64,000 nt of DNA from Apostichopus japonicus (GCF_037975245.1 NC_092565.1:13917499-13981498); one strand, 5' to 3'; shown: positions 1 to 15,000, counted from the stretch's first letter. Notes: a model not told the origin generated them from the letters alone. Translations and numbers: made by a program.

Positions 1-3000
1 CGGCCTAATATCTCAGTCCATACAGTGGCGCGATGGCTTGGCGCACTGTACGAGCTGATGAGCGAGACTCTCTTTTGCATCGGTGGTTCGAACCCCGGTG
101 ACGTGCGTCTTTTGCCGATCTTTTACAGCTCGTGCCTACATGGGGAGCTGCAAGTATTAGTTAATCGGCCTAATATCTCAGTCCATACAGTGGCGCGATG
201 GCTTGGCGCACTGTACGAGCTGATGAGCGAGACTCTCTTTTGCATCGGTGGTTCGAACCCCGGTGACGTGCGTCTTTTACAGCTCGTGCCTACATGGGGA
301 GCTGTAAGTATTAGTTAATCGGCCTAATATCTCAGTCCATACATTGGCGCGATGGCTTGGCGCACTGTACGAGCTGATGAGCGAGACTCTCTTTTGCATC
401 GGTGGTTCGAACCCCGGTGACGTGCGTCTTTTACAGCTCGTGCCTACATGGGGAGCTGTAAGTATTAGTTAATCGGCCTAATATCTCAGTCCATACAGTG
501 GCGCGATGGCTTGGCGCACTGTACGAGCTGATGAGCGAGACTCTCTTTTGCATCGGTGGTTCGAACCCCGGTGACGTGCGTCTTTTACAGCTCGTGCCTA
601 CATGGGGAGCTGTAAGTATTAGTTAATCGGCCTAATATCTCAGTCCATACAGTGGCGCGATGGCTTGGCGCACTGTACGAGCTGATGAGCGAGACTCTCT
701 TTTGCATCGGTGGTTCGAACCCCGGTGACGTGCGTCTTTTACAGCTCGTGCCTACATGGGGAGCTGCAAGTATTAGTTAATCGGCCTAATATCTCAGTCC
801 ATACAGTGGCGCGATGGCTTGGCGCACTGTACGAGCTGATGAGCGAGACTCTCTTTTGCATCGGTGGTTCGAACCCCGGTGACGTGCGTCTTTTGCCGAT
901 CTTTTACAGCTCGTGCCTACATGGGGAGCTGCAAGTATTAGTTAATCGGCCTAATATCTCAGTCCATACAGTGGCGCGATGGCTTGGCGCACTGTACGAG
1001 CTGATGAGCGAGACTCTCTTTTGCATCGGTGGTTCGAACCCCGGTGACGTGCGTCTTTTACAGCTCGTGCCTACATGGGGAGCTGCAAGTATTAGTTAAT
1101 CGGCCTAATATCTCAGTCCATACAGTGGCGCGATGGCTTGGCGCACTGTACGAGCTGATGAGCGAGACTCTCTTTTGCATCGGTGGTTCGAACCCCGGTG
1201 ACGTGCGTCTTTTGCCGATCTTTTACAGCTCGTGCCTACATGGGGAGCTGTAAGTATTAGTTAATCGGCCTAATATCTCAGTCCATACAGTGGCGCGATG
1301 GCTTGGCGCACTGTACGAGCTGATGAGCGAGACTCTCTTTTGCATCGGTGGTTCGAACCCCGGTGACGTGCGTCTTTTACAGCTCGTGCCTACATGGGGA
1401 GCTGTAAGTATTAGTTAATCGGCCTAATATCTCAGTCCATACAGTGGCGCGATGGCTTGGCGCACTGTACGAGCTGATGAGCGAGACTCTCTTTTGCATC
1501 GGTGGTTCGAACCCCGGTGACGTGCGTCTTTTACAGCTCGTGCCTACATGGGGAGCTGCAAGTATTATTTAATCGGCCTAATATCTCAGTCCATACAGTG
1601 GCGCGATGGCTTGGCGCACTGTACGAGCTGATGAGCGAGACTCTCTTTTGCATCGGTGGTTCGAACCCCGGTGACGTGCGTCTTTTGCCGATCTTTTACA
1701 GCTCGTGCCTACATGGGGAGCTGTAAGTATTAGTTAATCGGCCTAATATCTCAGTCCATACAGTGGCGCGATGGCTTGGCGCACTGTACGAGCTGATGAG
1801 CGAGACTCTCTTTTGCATCGGTGGTTCGAACCCCGGTGACGTGCGTCTTTTACAGCTCGTGCCTACATGGGGAGCTGCAAGTATTAGTTAATCGGCCTAA
1901 TATCTCAGTCCATACAGTGGCGCGATGGCTTGGCGCACTGTACGAGCTGATGAGCGAGACTCTCTTTTGCATCGGTGGTTCGAACCCCGGTGACGTGCGT
2001 CTTTTGCCGATCTTTTACAGCTCGTGCCTACATGGGGAGCTGTAAGTATTAGTTAATCGGCCTAATATCTCAGTCCATACAGTGGCGCGATGGCTTGGCG
2101 CACTGTACGAGCTGATGAGCGAGACTCTCTTTTGCATCGGTGGTTCGAACCCCGGTGACGTGCGTCTTTTACAGCTCGTGCCTACATGGGGAGCTGTAAG
2201 TATTAGTTAATCGGCCTAATATCTCAGTCCATACAGTGGCGCGATGGCTTGGCGCACTGTACGAGCTGATGAGCGAGACTCTCTTTTGCATCGGTGGTTC
2301 GAACCCCGGTGACGTGCGTCTTTTACAGCTCGTGCCTACATGGGGAGCTGTAAGTATTAGTTAATCGGCCTAATATCTCAGTCCATACATTGGCGCGATG
2401 GCTTGGCGCACTGTACGAGCTGATGAGCGAGACTCTCTTTTGCATCGGTGGTTCGAACCCCGGTGACGTGCGTCTTTTACAGCTCGTGCCTACATGGGGA
2501 GCTGTAAGTATTAGTTAATCGGCCTAATATCTCAGTCCATACAGTGGCGCGATGGCTTGGCGCACTGTACGAGCTGATGAGCGAGACTCTCTTTTGCATC
2601 GGTGGTTCGAACCCCGGTGACGTGCGTCTTTTACAGCTCGTGCCTACATGGGGAGCTGTAAGTATTAGTTAATCGGCCTAATATCTCAGTCCATACAGTG
2701 GCGCGATGGCTTGGCGCACTGTACGAGCTGATGAGCGAGACTCTCTTTTGCATCGGTGGTTCGAACCCCGGTGACGTGCGTCTTTTACAGCTCGTGCCTA
2801 CATGGGGAGCTGCAAGTATTAGTTAATCGGCCTAATATCTCAGTCCATACAGTGGCGCGATGGCTTGGCGCACTGTACGAGCTGATGAGCGAGACTCTCT
2901 TTTGCATCGGTGGTTCGAACCCCGGTGACGTGCGTCTTTTGCCGATCTTTTACAGCTCGTGCCTACATGGGGAGCTGTAAGTATTAGTTAATCGGCCTAA

Positions 3001-6000
3001 TATCTCAGTCCATACAGTGGCGCGATGGCTTGGCGCACTGTACGAGCTGATGAGCGAGACTCTCTTTTGCATCGGTGGTTCGAACCCCGGTGACGTGCGT
3101 CTTTTGCCGATCTTTTACAGCTCGTGCCTACATGGGGAGCTGTAAGTATTAGTTAATCGGCCTAATATCTCAGTCCATACAGTGGCGCGATGGCTTGGCG
3201 CACTGTACGAGCTGATGAGCGAGACTCTCTTTTGCATCGGTGGTTCGAACCCCGGTGACGTGCGTCTTTTACAGCTCGTGCCTACATGGGGAGCTGCAAG
3301 TATTAGTTAATCGGCCTAATATCTCAGTCCATACAGTGGCGCGATGGCTTGGCGCACTGTACGAGCTGATGAGCGAGACTCTCTTTTGCATCGGTGGTTC
3401 GAACCCCGGTGACGTGCGTCTTTTGCCGATCTTTTACAGCTCGTGCCTACATGGGGAGCTGTAAGTATTAGTTAATCGGCCTAATATCTCAGTCCATACA
3501 GTGGCGCGATGGCTTGGCGCACTGTACGAGCTGATGAGCGAGACTCTCTTTTGCATCGGTGGTTCGAACCCCGGTGACGTGCGTCTTTTACAGCTCGTGC
3601 CTACATGGGGAGCTGTAAGTATTAGTTAATCGGCCTAATATCTCAGTCCATACAGTGGCGCGATGGCTTGGCGCACTGTACGAGCTGATGAGCGAGACTC
3701 TCTTTTGCATCGGTGGTTCGAACCCCGGTGACGTGCGTCTTTTACAGCTCGTGCCTACATGGGGAGCTGTAAGTATTAGTTAATCGGCCTAATATCTCAG
3801 TCCATACATTGGCGCGATGGCTTGGCGCACTGTACGAGCTGATGAGCGAGACTCTCTTTTGCATCGGTGGTTCGAACCCCGGTGACGTGCGTCTTTTACA
3901 GCTCGTGCCTACATGGGGAGCTGTAAGTATTAGTTAATCGGCCTAATATCTCAGTCCATACAGTGGCGCGATGGCTTGGCGCACTGTACGAGCTGATGAG
4001 CGAGACTCTCTTTTGCATCGGTGGTTCGAACCCCGGTGACGTGCGTCTTTTACAGCTCGTGCCTACATGGGGAGCTGTAAGTATTAGTTAATCGGCCTAA
4101 TATCTCAGTCCATACAGTGGCGCGATGGCTTGGCGCACTGTACGAGCTGATGAGCGAGACTCTCTTTTGCATCGGTGGTTCGAACCCCGGTGACGTGCGT
4201 CTTTTACAGCTCGTGCCTACATGGGGAGCTGCAAGTATTAGTTAATCGGCCTAATATCTCAGTCCATACAGTGGCGCGATGGCTTGGCGCACTGTACGAG
4301 CTGATGAGCGAGACTCTCTTTTGCATCGGTGGTTCGAACCCCGGTGACGTGCGTCTTTTGCCGATCTTTTACAGCTCGTGCCTACATGGGGAGCTGTAAG
4401 TATTAGTTAATCGGCCTAATATCTCAGTCCATACAGTGGCGCGATGGCTTGGCGCACTGTACGAGCTGATGAGCGAGACTCTCTTTTGCATCGGTGGTTC
4501 GAACCCCGGTGACGTGCGTCTTTTGCCGATCTTTTACAGCTCGTGCCTACATGGGGAGCTGCAAGTATTAGTTAATCGGCCTAATATCTCAGTCCATACA
4601 GTGGCGCGATGGCTTGGCGCACTGTACGAGCTGATGAGCGAGACTCTCTTTTGCATCGGTGGTTCGAACCCCGGTGACGTGCGTCTTTTACAGCTCGTGC
4701 CTACATGGGGAGCTGTAAGTATTAGTTAATCGGCCTAATATCTCAGTCCATACAGTGGCGCGATGGCTTGGCGCACTGTACGAGCTGATGAGCGAGACTC
4801 TCTTTTGCATCGGTGGTTCGAACCCCGGTGACGTGCGTCTTTTACAGCTCGTGCCTACATGGGGAGCTGTAAGTATTAGTTAATCGGCCTAATATCTCAG
4901 TCCATACAGTGGCGCGATGGCTTGGCGCACTGTACGAGCTGATGAGCGAGACTCTCTTTTGCATCGGTGGTTCGAACCCCGGTGACGTGCGTCTTTTACA
5001 GCTCGTGCCTACATGGGGAGCTGCAAGTATTAGTTAATCGGCCTAATATCTCAGTCCATACAGTGGCGCGATGGCTTGGCGCACTGTACGAGCTGATGAG
5101 CGAGACTCTCTTTTGCATCGGTGGTTCGAACCCCGGTGACGTGCGTCTTTTGCCGATCTTTTACAGCTCGTGCCTACATGGGGAGCTGTAAGTATTAGTT
5201 AATCGGCCTAATATCTCAGTCCATACAGTGGCGCGATGGCTTGGCGCACTGTACGAGCTGATGAGCGAGACTCTCTTTTGCATCGGTGGTTCGAACCCCG
5301 GTGACGTGCGTCTTTTACAGCTCGTGCCTACATGGGGAGCTGCAAGTATTAGTTAATCGGCCTAATATCTCAGTCCATACAGTGGCGCGATGGCTTGGCG
5401 CACTGTACGAGCTGATGAGCGAGACTCTCTTTTGCATCGGTGGTTCGAACCCCGGTGACGTGCGTCTTTTGCCGATCTTTTACAGCTCGTGCCTACATGG
5501 GGAGCTGTAAGTATTAGTTAATCGGCCTAATATCTCAGTCCATACAGTGGCGCGATGGCTTGGCGCACTGTACGAGCTGATGAGCGAGACTCTCTTTTGC
5601 ATCGGTGGTTCGAACCCCGGTGACGTGCGTCTTTTACAGCTCGTGCCTACATGGGGAGCTGTAAGTATTAGTTAATCGGCCTAATATCTCAGTCCATACA
5701 GTGGCGCGATGGCTTGGCGCACTGTACGAGCTGATGAGCGAGACTCTCTTTTGCATCGGTGGTTCGAACCCCGGTGACGTGCGTCTTTTACAGCTCGTGC
5801 CTACATGGGGAGCTGTAAGTATTAGTTAATCGGCCTAATATCTCAGTCCATACATTGGCGCGATGGCTTGGCGCACTGTACGAGCTGATGAGCGAGACTC
5901 TCTTTTGCATCGGTGGTTCGAACCCCGGTGACGTGCGTCTTTTACAGCTCGTGCCTACATGGGGAGCTGTAAGTATTAGTTAATCGGCCTAATATCTCAG

Positions 6001-9000
6001 TCCATACAGTGGCGCGATGGCTTGGCGCACTGTACGAGCTGATGAGCGAGACTCTCTTTTGCATCGGTGGTTCGAACCCCGGTGACGTGCGTCTTTTACA
6101 GCTCGTGCCTACATGGGGAGCTGTAAGTATTAGTTAATCGGCCTAATATCTCAGTCCATACAGTGGCGCGATGGCTTGGCGCACTGTACGAGCTGATGAG
6201 CGAGACTCTCTTTTGCATCGGTGGTTCGAACCCCGGTGACGTGCGTCTTTTACAGCTCGTGCCTACATGGGGAGCTGCAAGTATTAGTTAATCGGCCTAA
6301 TATCTCAGTCCATACAGTGGCGCGATGGCTTGGCGCACTGTACGAGCTGATGAGCGAGACTCTCTTTTGCATCGGTGGTTCGAACCCCGGTGACGTGCGT
6401 CTTTTGCCGATCTTTTACAGCTCGTGCCTACATGGGGAGCTGTAAGTATTAGTTAATCGGCCTAATATCTCAGTCCATACAGTGGCGCGATGGCTTGGCG
6501 CACTGTACGAGCTGATGAGCGAGACTCTCTTTTGCATCGGTGGTTCGAACCCCGGTGACGTGCGTCTTTTGCCGATCTTTTACAGCTCGTGCCTACATGG
6601 GGAGCTGCAAGTATTAGTTAATCGGCCTAATATCTCAGTCCATACAGTGGCGCGATGGCTTGGCGCACTGTACGAGCTGATGAGCGAGACTCTCTTTTGC
6701 ATCGGTGGTTCGAACCCCGGTGACGTGCGTCTTTTACAGCTCGTGCCTACATGGGGAGCTGTAAGTATTAGTTAATCGGCCTAATATCTCAGTCCATACA
6801 TTGGCGCGATGGCTTGGCGCACTGTACGAGCTGATGAGCGAGACTCTCTTTTGCATCGGTGGTTCGAACCCCGGTGACGTGCGTCTTTTACAGCTCGTGC
6901 CTACATGGGGAGCTGTAAGTATTAGTTAATCGGCCTAATATCTCAGTCCATACAGTGGCGCGATGGCTTGGCGCACTGTACGAGCTGATGAGCGAGACTC
7001 TCTTTTGCATCGGTGGTTCGAACCCCGGTGACGTGCGTCTTTTACAGCTCGTGCCTACATGGGGAGCTGTAAGTATTAGTTAATCGGCCTAATATCTCAG
7101 TCCATACAGTGGCGCGATGGCTTGGCGCACTGTACGAGCTGATGAGCGAGACTCTCTTTTGCATCGGTGGTTCGAACCCCGGTGACGTGCGTCTTTTACA
7201 GCTCGTGCCTACATGGGGAGCTGCAAGTATTAGTTAATCGGCCTAATATCTCAGTCCATACAGTGGCGCGATGGCTTGGCGCACTGTACGAGCTGATGAG
7301 CGAGACTCTCTTTTGCATCGGTGGTTCGAACCCCGGTGACGTGCGTCTTTTGCCGATCTTTTACAGCTCGTGCCTACATGGGGAGCTGTAAGTATTAGTT
7401 AATCGGCCTAATATCTCAGTCCATACAGTGGCGCGATGGCTTGGCGCACTGTACGAGCTGATGAGCGAGACTCTCTTTTGCATCGGTGGTTCGAACCCCG
7501 GTGACGTGCGTCTTTTACAGCTCGTGCCTACATGGGGAGCTGCAAGTATTAGTTAATCGGCCTAATATCTCAGTCCATACAGTGGCGCGATGGCTTGGCG
7601 CACTGTACGAGCTGATGAGCGAGACTCTCTTTTGCATCGGTGGTTCGAACCCCGGTGACGTGCGTCTTTTGCCGATCTTTTACAGCTCGTGCCTACATGG
7701 GGAGCTGTAAGTATTAGTTAATCGGCCTAATATCTCAGTCCATACAGTGGCGCGATGGCTTGGCGCACTGTACGAGCTGATGAGCGAGACTCTCTTTTGC
7801 ATCGGTGGTTCGAACCCCGGTGACGTGCGTCTTTTACAGCTCGTGCCTACATGGGGAGCTGTAAGTATTAGTTAATCGGCCTAATATCTCAGTCCATACA
7901 GTGGCGCGATGGCTTGGCGCACTGTACGAGCTGATGAGCGAGACTCTCTTTTGCATCGGTGGTTCGAACCCCGGTGACGTGCGTCTTTTACAGCTCGTGC
8001 CTACATGGGGAGCTGTAAGTATTAGTTAATCGGCCTAATATCTCAGTCCATACATTGGCGCGATGGCTTGGCGCACTGTACGAGCTGATGAGCGAGACTC
8101 TCTTTTGCATCGGTGGTTCGAACCCCGGTGACGTGCGTCTTTTACAGCTCGTGCCTACATGGGGAGCTGTAAGTATTAGTTAATCGGCCTAATATCTCAG
8201 TCCATACAGTGGCGCGATGGCTTGGCGCACTGTACGAGCTGATGAGCGAGACTCTCTTTTGCATCGGTGGTTCGAACCCCGGTGACGTGCGTCTTTTACA
8301 GCTCGTGCCTACATGGGGAGCTGTAAGTATTAGTTAATCGGCCTAATATCTCAGTCCATACAGTGGCGCGATGGCTTGGCGCACTGTACGAGCTGATGAG
8401 CGAGACTCTCTTTTGCATCGGTGGTTCGAACCCCGGTGACGTGCGTCTTTTACAGCTCGTGCCTACATGGGGAGCTGCAAGTATTAGTTAATCGGCCTAA
8501 TATCTCAGTCCATACAGTGGCGCGATGGCTTGGCGCACTGTACGAGCTGATGAGCGAGACTCTCTTTTGCATCGGTGGTTCGAACCCCGGTGACGTGCGT
8601 CTTTTGCCGATCTTTTACAGCTCGTGCCTACATGGGGAGCTGTAAGTATTAGTTAATCGGCCTAATATCTCAGTCCATACAGTGGCGCGATGGCTTGGCG
8701 CACTGTACGAGCTGATGAGCGAGACTCTCTTTTGCATCGGTGGTTCGAACCCCGGTGACGTGCGTCTTTTGCCGATCTTTTACAGCTCGTGCCTACATGG
8801 GGAGCTGTAAGTATTAGTTAATCGGCCTAATATCTCAGTCCATACAGTGGCGCGATGGCTTGGCGCACTGTACGAGCTGATGAGCGAGACTCTCTTTTGC
8901 ATCGGTGGTTCGAACCCCGGTGACGTGCGTCTTTTACAGCTCGTGCCTACATGGGGAGCTGCAAGTATTAGTTAATCGGCCTAATATCTCAGTCCATACA

Positions 9001-12000
9001 GTGGCGCGATGGCTTGGCGCACTGTACGAGCTGATGAGCGAGACTCTCTTTTGCATCGGTGGTTCGAACCCCGGTGACGTGCGTCTTTTGCCGATCTTTT
9101 ACAGCTCGTGCCTACATGGGGAGCTGTAAGTATTAGTTAATCGGCCTAATATCTCAGTCCATACAGTGGCGCGATGGCTTGGCGCACTGTACGAGCTGAT
9201 GAGCGAGACTCTCTTTTGCATCGGTGGTTCGAACCCCGGTGACGTGCGTCTTTTACAGCTCGTGCCTACATGGGGAGCTGTAAGTATTAGTTAATCGGCC
9301 TAATATCTCAGTCCATACAGTGGCGCGATGGCTTGGCGCACTGTACGAGCTGATGAGCGAGACTCTCTTTTGCATCGGTGGTTCGAACCCCGGTGACGTG
9401 CGTCTTTTACAGCTCGTGCCTACATGGGGAGCTGTAAGTATTAGTTAATCGGCCTAATATCTCAGTCCATACAGTGGCGCGATGGCTTGGCGCACTGTAC
9501 GAGCTGATGAGCGAGACTCTCTTTTGCATCGGTGGTTCGAACCCCGGTGACGTGCGTCTTTTACAGCTCGTGCCTACATGGGGAGCTGTAAGTATTAGTT
9601 AATCGGCCTAATATCTCAGTCCATACAGTGGCGCGATGGCTTGGCGCACTGTACGAGCTGATGAGCGAGACTCTCTTTTGCATCGGTGGTTCGAACCCCG
9701 GTGACGTGCGTCTTTTACAGCTCGTGCCTACATGGGGAGCTGCAAGTATTAGTTAATCGGCCTAATATCTCAGTCCATACAGTGGCGCGATGGCTTGGCG
9801 CACTGTACGAGCTGATGAGCGAGACTCTCTTTTGCATCGGTGGTTCGAACCCCGGTGACGTGCGTCTTTTGCCGATCTTTTACAGCTCGTGCCTACATGG
9901 GGAGCTGTAAGTATTAGTTAATCGGCCTAATATCTCAGTCCATACAGTGGCGCGATGGCTTGGCGCACTGTACGAGCTGATGAGCGAGACTCTCTTTTGC
10001 ATCGGTGGTTCGAACCCCGGTGACGTGCGTCTTTTGCCGATCTTTTACAGCTCGTGCCTACATGGGGAGCTGCAAGTATTAGTTAATCGGCCTAATATCT
10101 CAGTCCATACAGTGGCGCGATGGCTTGGCGCACTGTACGAGCTGATGAGCGAGACTCTCTTTTGCATCGGTGGTTCGAACCCCGGTGACGTGCGTCTTTT
10201 ACAGCTCGTGCCTACATGGGGAGCTGTAAGTATTAGTTAATCGGCCTAATATCTCAGTCCATACATTGGCGCGATGGCTTGGCGCACTGTACGAGCTGAT
10301 GAGCGAGACTCTCTTTTGCATCGGTGGTTCGAACCCCGGTGACGTGCGTCTTTTACAGCTCGTGCCTACATGGGGAGCTGTAAGTATTAGTTAATCGGCC
10401 TAATATCTCAGTCCATACAGTGGCGCGATGGCTTGGCGCACTGTACGAGCTGATGAGCGAGACTCTCTTTTGCATCGGTGGTTCGAACCCCGGTGACGTG
10501 CGTCTTTTACAGCTCGTGCCTACATGGGGAGCTGTAAGTATTAGTTAATCGGCCTAATATCTCAGTCCATACAGTGGCGCGATGGCTTGGCGCACTGTAC
10601 GAGCTGATGAGCGAGACTCTCTTTTGCATCGGTGGTTCGAACCCCGGTGACGTGCGTCTTTTACAGCTCGTGCCTACATGGGGAGCTGCAAGTATTAGTT
10701 AATCGGCCTAATATCTCAGTCCATACAGTGGCGCGATGGCTTGGCGCACTGTACGAGCTGATGAGCGAGACTCTCTTTTGCATCGGTGGTTCGAACCCCG
10801 GTGACGTGCGTCTTTTGCCGATCTTTTACAGCTCGTGCCTACATGGGGAGCTGTAAGTATTAGTTAATCGGCCTAATATCTCAGTCCATACAGTGGCGCG
10901 ATGGCTTGGCGCACTGTACGAGCTGATGAGCGAGACTCTCTTTTGCATCGGTGGTTCGAACCCCGGTGACGTGCGTCTTTTACAGCTCGTGCCTACATGG
11001 GGAGCTGCAAGTATTAGTTAATCGGCCTAATATCTCAGTCCATACAGTGGCGCGATGGCTTGGCGCACTGTACGAGCTGATGAGCGAGACTCTCTTTTGC
11101 ATCGGTGGTTCGAACCCCGGTGACGTGCGTCTTTTGCCGATCTTTTACAGCTCGTGCCTACATGGGGAGCTGTAAGTATTAGTTAATCGGCCTAATATCT
11201 CAGTCCATACAGTGGCGCGATGGCTTGGCGCACTGTACGAGCTGATGAGCGAGACTCTCTTTTGCATCGGTGGTTCGAACCCCGGTGACGTGCGTCTTTT
11301 ACAGCTCGTGCCTACATGGGGAGCTGTAAGTATTAGTTAATCGGCCTAATATCTCAGTCCATACAGTGGCGCGATGGCTTGGCGCACTGTACGAGCTGAT
11401 GAGCGAGACTCTCTTTTGCATCGGTGGTTCGAACCCCGGTGACGTGCGTCTTTTACAGCTCGTGCCTACATGGGGAGCTGTAAGTATTAGTTAATCGGCC
11501 TAATATCTCAGTCCATACATTGGCGCGATGGCTTGGCGCACTGTACGAGCTGATGAGCGAGACTCTCTTTTGCATCGGTGGTTCGAACCCCGGTGACGTG
11601 CGTCTTTTACAGCTCGTGCCTACATGGGGAGCTGTAAGTATTAGTTAATCGGCCTAATATCTCAGTCCATACAGTGGCGCGATGGCTTGGCGCACTGTAC
11701 GAGCTGATGAGCGAGACTCTCTTTTGCATCGGTGGTTCGAACCCCGGTGACGTGCGTCTTTTACAGCTCGTGCCTACATGGGGAGCTGTAAGTATTAGTT
11801 AATCGGCCTAATATCTCAGTCCATACAGTGGCGCGATGGCTTGGCGCACTGTACGAGCTGATGAGCGAGACTCTCTTTTGCATCGGTGGTTCGAACCCCG
11901 GTGACGTGCGTCTTTTACAGCTCGTGCCTACATGGGGAGCTGCAAGTATTAGTTAATCGGCCTAATATCTCAGTCCATACAGTGGCGCGATGGCTTGGCG

Positions 12001-15000
12001 CACTGTACGAGCTGATGAGCGAGACTCTCTTTTGCATCGGTGGTTCGAACCCCGGTGACGTGCGTCTTTTGCCGATCTTTTACAGCTCGTGCCTACATGG
12101 GGAGCTGTAAGTATTAGTTAATCGGCCTAATATCTCAGTCCATACAGTGGCGCGATGGCTTGGCGCACTGTACGAGCTGATGAGCGAGACTCTCTTTTGC
12201 ATCGGTGGTTCGAACCCCGGTGACGTGCGTCTTTTGCCGATCTTTTACAGCTCGTGCCTACATGGGGAGCTGCAAGTATTAGTTAATCGGCCTAATATCT
12301 CAGTCCATACAGTGGCGCGATGGCTTGGCGCACTGTACGAGCTGATGAGCGAGACTCTCTTTTGCATCGGTGGTTCGAACCCCGGTGACGTGCGTCTTTT
12401 ACAGCTCGTGCCTACATGGGGAGCTGTAAGTATTAGTTAATCGGCCTAATATCTCAGTCCATACATTGGCGCGATGGCTTGGCGCACTGTACGAGCTGAT
12501 GAGCGAGACTCTCTTTTGCATCGGTGGTTCGAACCCCGGTGACGTGCGTCTTTTACAGCTCGTGCCTACATGGGGAGCTGTAAGTATTAGTTAATCGGCC
12601 TAATATCTCAGTCCATACAGTGGCGCGATGGCTTGGCGCACTGTACGAGCTGATGAGCGAGACTCTCTTTTGCATCGGTGGTTCGAACCCCGGTGACGTG
12701 CGTCTTTTACAGCTCGTGCCTACATGGGGAGCTGTAAGTATTAGTTAATCGGCCTAATATCTCAGTCCATACAGTGGCGCGATGGCTTGGCGCACTGTAC
12801 GAGCTGATGAGCGAGACTCTCTTTTGCATCGGTGGTTCGAACCCCGGTGACGTGCGTCTTTTACAGCTCGTGCCTACATGGGGAGCTGCAAGTATTAGTT
12901 AATCGGCCTAATATCTCAGTCCATACAGTGGCGCGATGGCTTGGCGCACTGTACGAGCTGATGAGCGAGACTCTCTTTTGCATCGGTGGTTCGAACCCCG
13001 GTGACGTGCGTCTTTTGCCGATCTTTTACAGCTCGTGCCTACATGGGGAGCTGTAAGTATTAGTTAATCGGCCTAATATCTCAGTCCATACAGTGGCGCG
13101 ATGGCTTGGCGCACTGTACGAGCTGATGAGCGAGACTCTCTTTTGCATCGGTGGTTCGAACCCCGGTGACGTGCGTCTTTTACAGCTCGTGCCTACATGG
13201 GGAGCTGCAAGTATTAGTTAATCGGCCTAATATCTCAGTCCATACAGTGGCGCGATGGCTTGGCGCACTGTACGAGCTGATGAGCGAGACTCTCTTTTGC
13301 ATCGGTGGTTCGAACCCCGGTGACGTGCGTCTTTTGCCGATCTTTTACAGCTCGTGCCTACATGGGGAGCTGTAAGTATTAGTTAATCGGCCTAATATCT
13401 CAGTCCATACAGTGGCGCGATGGCTTGGCGCACTGTACGAGCTGATGAGCGAGACTCTCTTTTGCATCGGTGGTTCGAACCCCGGTGACGTGCGTCTTTT
13501 ACAGCTCGTGCCTACATGGGGAGCTGTAAGTATTAGTTAATCGGCCTAATATCTCAGTCCATACAGTGGCGCGATGGCTTGGCGCACTGTACGAGCTGAT
13601 GAGCGAGACTCTCTTTTGCATCGGTCGTTCGAACCCCGGTGACGTGCGTCTTTTACAGCTCGTGCCTACATGGGGAGCTGTAAGTATTAGTTAATCGGCC
13701 TAATATCTCAGTCCATACATTGGCGCGATGGCTTGGCGCACTGTACGAGCTGATGAGCGAGACTCTCTTTTGCATCGGTGGTTCGAACCCCGGTGACGTG
13801 CGTCTTTTACAGCTCGTGCCTACATGGGGAGCTGTAAGTATTAGTTAATCGGCCTAATATCTCAGTCCATACAGTGGCGCGATGGCTTGGCGCACTGTAC
13901 GAGCTGATGAGCGAGACTCTCTTTTGCATCGGTGGTTCGAACCCCGGTGACGTGCGTCTTTTACAGCTCGTGCCTACATGGGGAGCTGTAAGTATTAGTT
14001 AATCGGCCTAATATCTCAGTCCATACAGTGGCGCGATGGCTTGGCGCACTGTACGAGCTGATGAGCGAGACTCTCTTTTGCATCGGTGGTTCGAACCCCG
14101 GTGACGTGCGTCTTTTACAGCTCGTGCCTACATGGGGAGCTGCAAGTATTAGTTAATCGGCCTAATATCTCAGTCCATACAGTGGCGCGATGGCTTGGCG
14201 CACTGTACGAGCTGATGAGCGAGACTCTCTTTTGCATCGGTGGTTCGAACCCCGGTGACGTGCGTCTTTTGCCGATCTTTTACAGCTCGTGCCTACATGG
14301 GGAGCTGTAAGTATTAGTTAATCGGCCTAATATCTCAGTCCATACAGTGGCGCGATGGCTTGGCGCACTGTACGAGCTGATGAGCGAGACTCTCTTTTGC
14401 ATCGGTGGTTCGAACCCCGGTGACGTGCGTCTTTTGCCGATCTTTTACAGCTCGTGCCTACATGGGGAGCTGCAAGTATTAGTTAATCGGCCTAATATCT
14501 CAGTCCATACAGTGGCGCGATGGCTTGGCGCACTGTACGAGCTGATGAGCGAGACTCTCTTTTGCATCGGTGGTTCGAACCCCGGTGACGTGCGTCTTTT
14601 ACAGCTCGTGCCTACATGGGGAGCTGTAAGTATTAGTTAATCGGCCTAATATCTCAGTCCATACATTGGCGCGATGGCTTGGCGCACTGTACGAGCTGAT
14701 GAGCGAGACTCTCTTTTGCATCGGTGGTTCGAACCCCGGTGACGTGCGTCTTTTACAGCTCGTGCCTACATGGGGAGCTGTAAGTATTAGTTAATCGGCC
14801 TAATATCTCAGTCCATACAGTGGCGCGATGGCTTGGCGCACTGTACGAGCTGATGAGCGAGACTCTCTTTTGCATCGGTGGTTCGAACCCCGGTGACGTG
14901 CGTCTTTTACAGCTCGTGCCTACATGGGGAGCTGTAAGTATTAGTTAATCGGCCTAATATCTCAGTCCATACAGTGGCGCGATGGCTTGGCGCACTGTAC

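Noticed and set aside
55-110. Type I hammerhead using the GAA in TTCGAACC and the downstream GTC
   Set aside because: The implied stem II (62-89) does not pair, and base 15.1 would be C opposite U. Only the weak type III arrangement is worth testing.
1-165. A functional tRNA gene in each monomer
   Set aside because: Box B is perfect, but the flanks that should form the acceptor stem do not pair, the T stem is irregular and no anticodon arm is clear.
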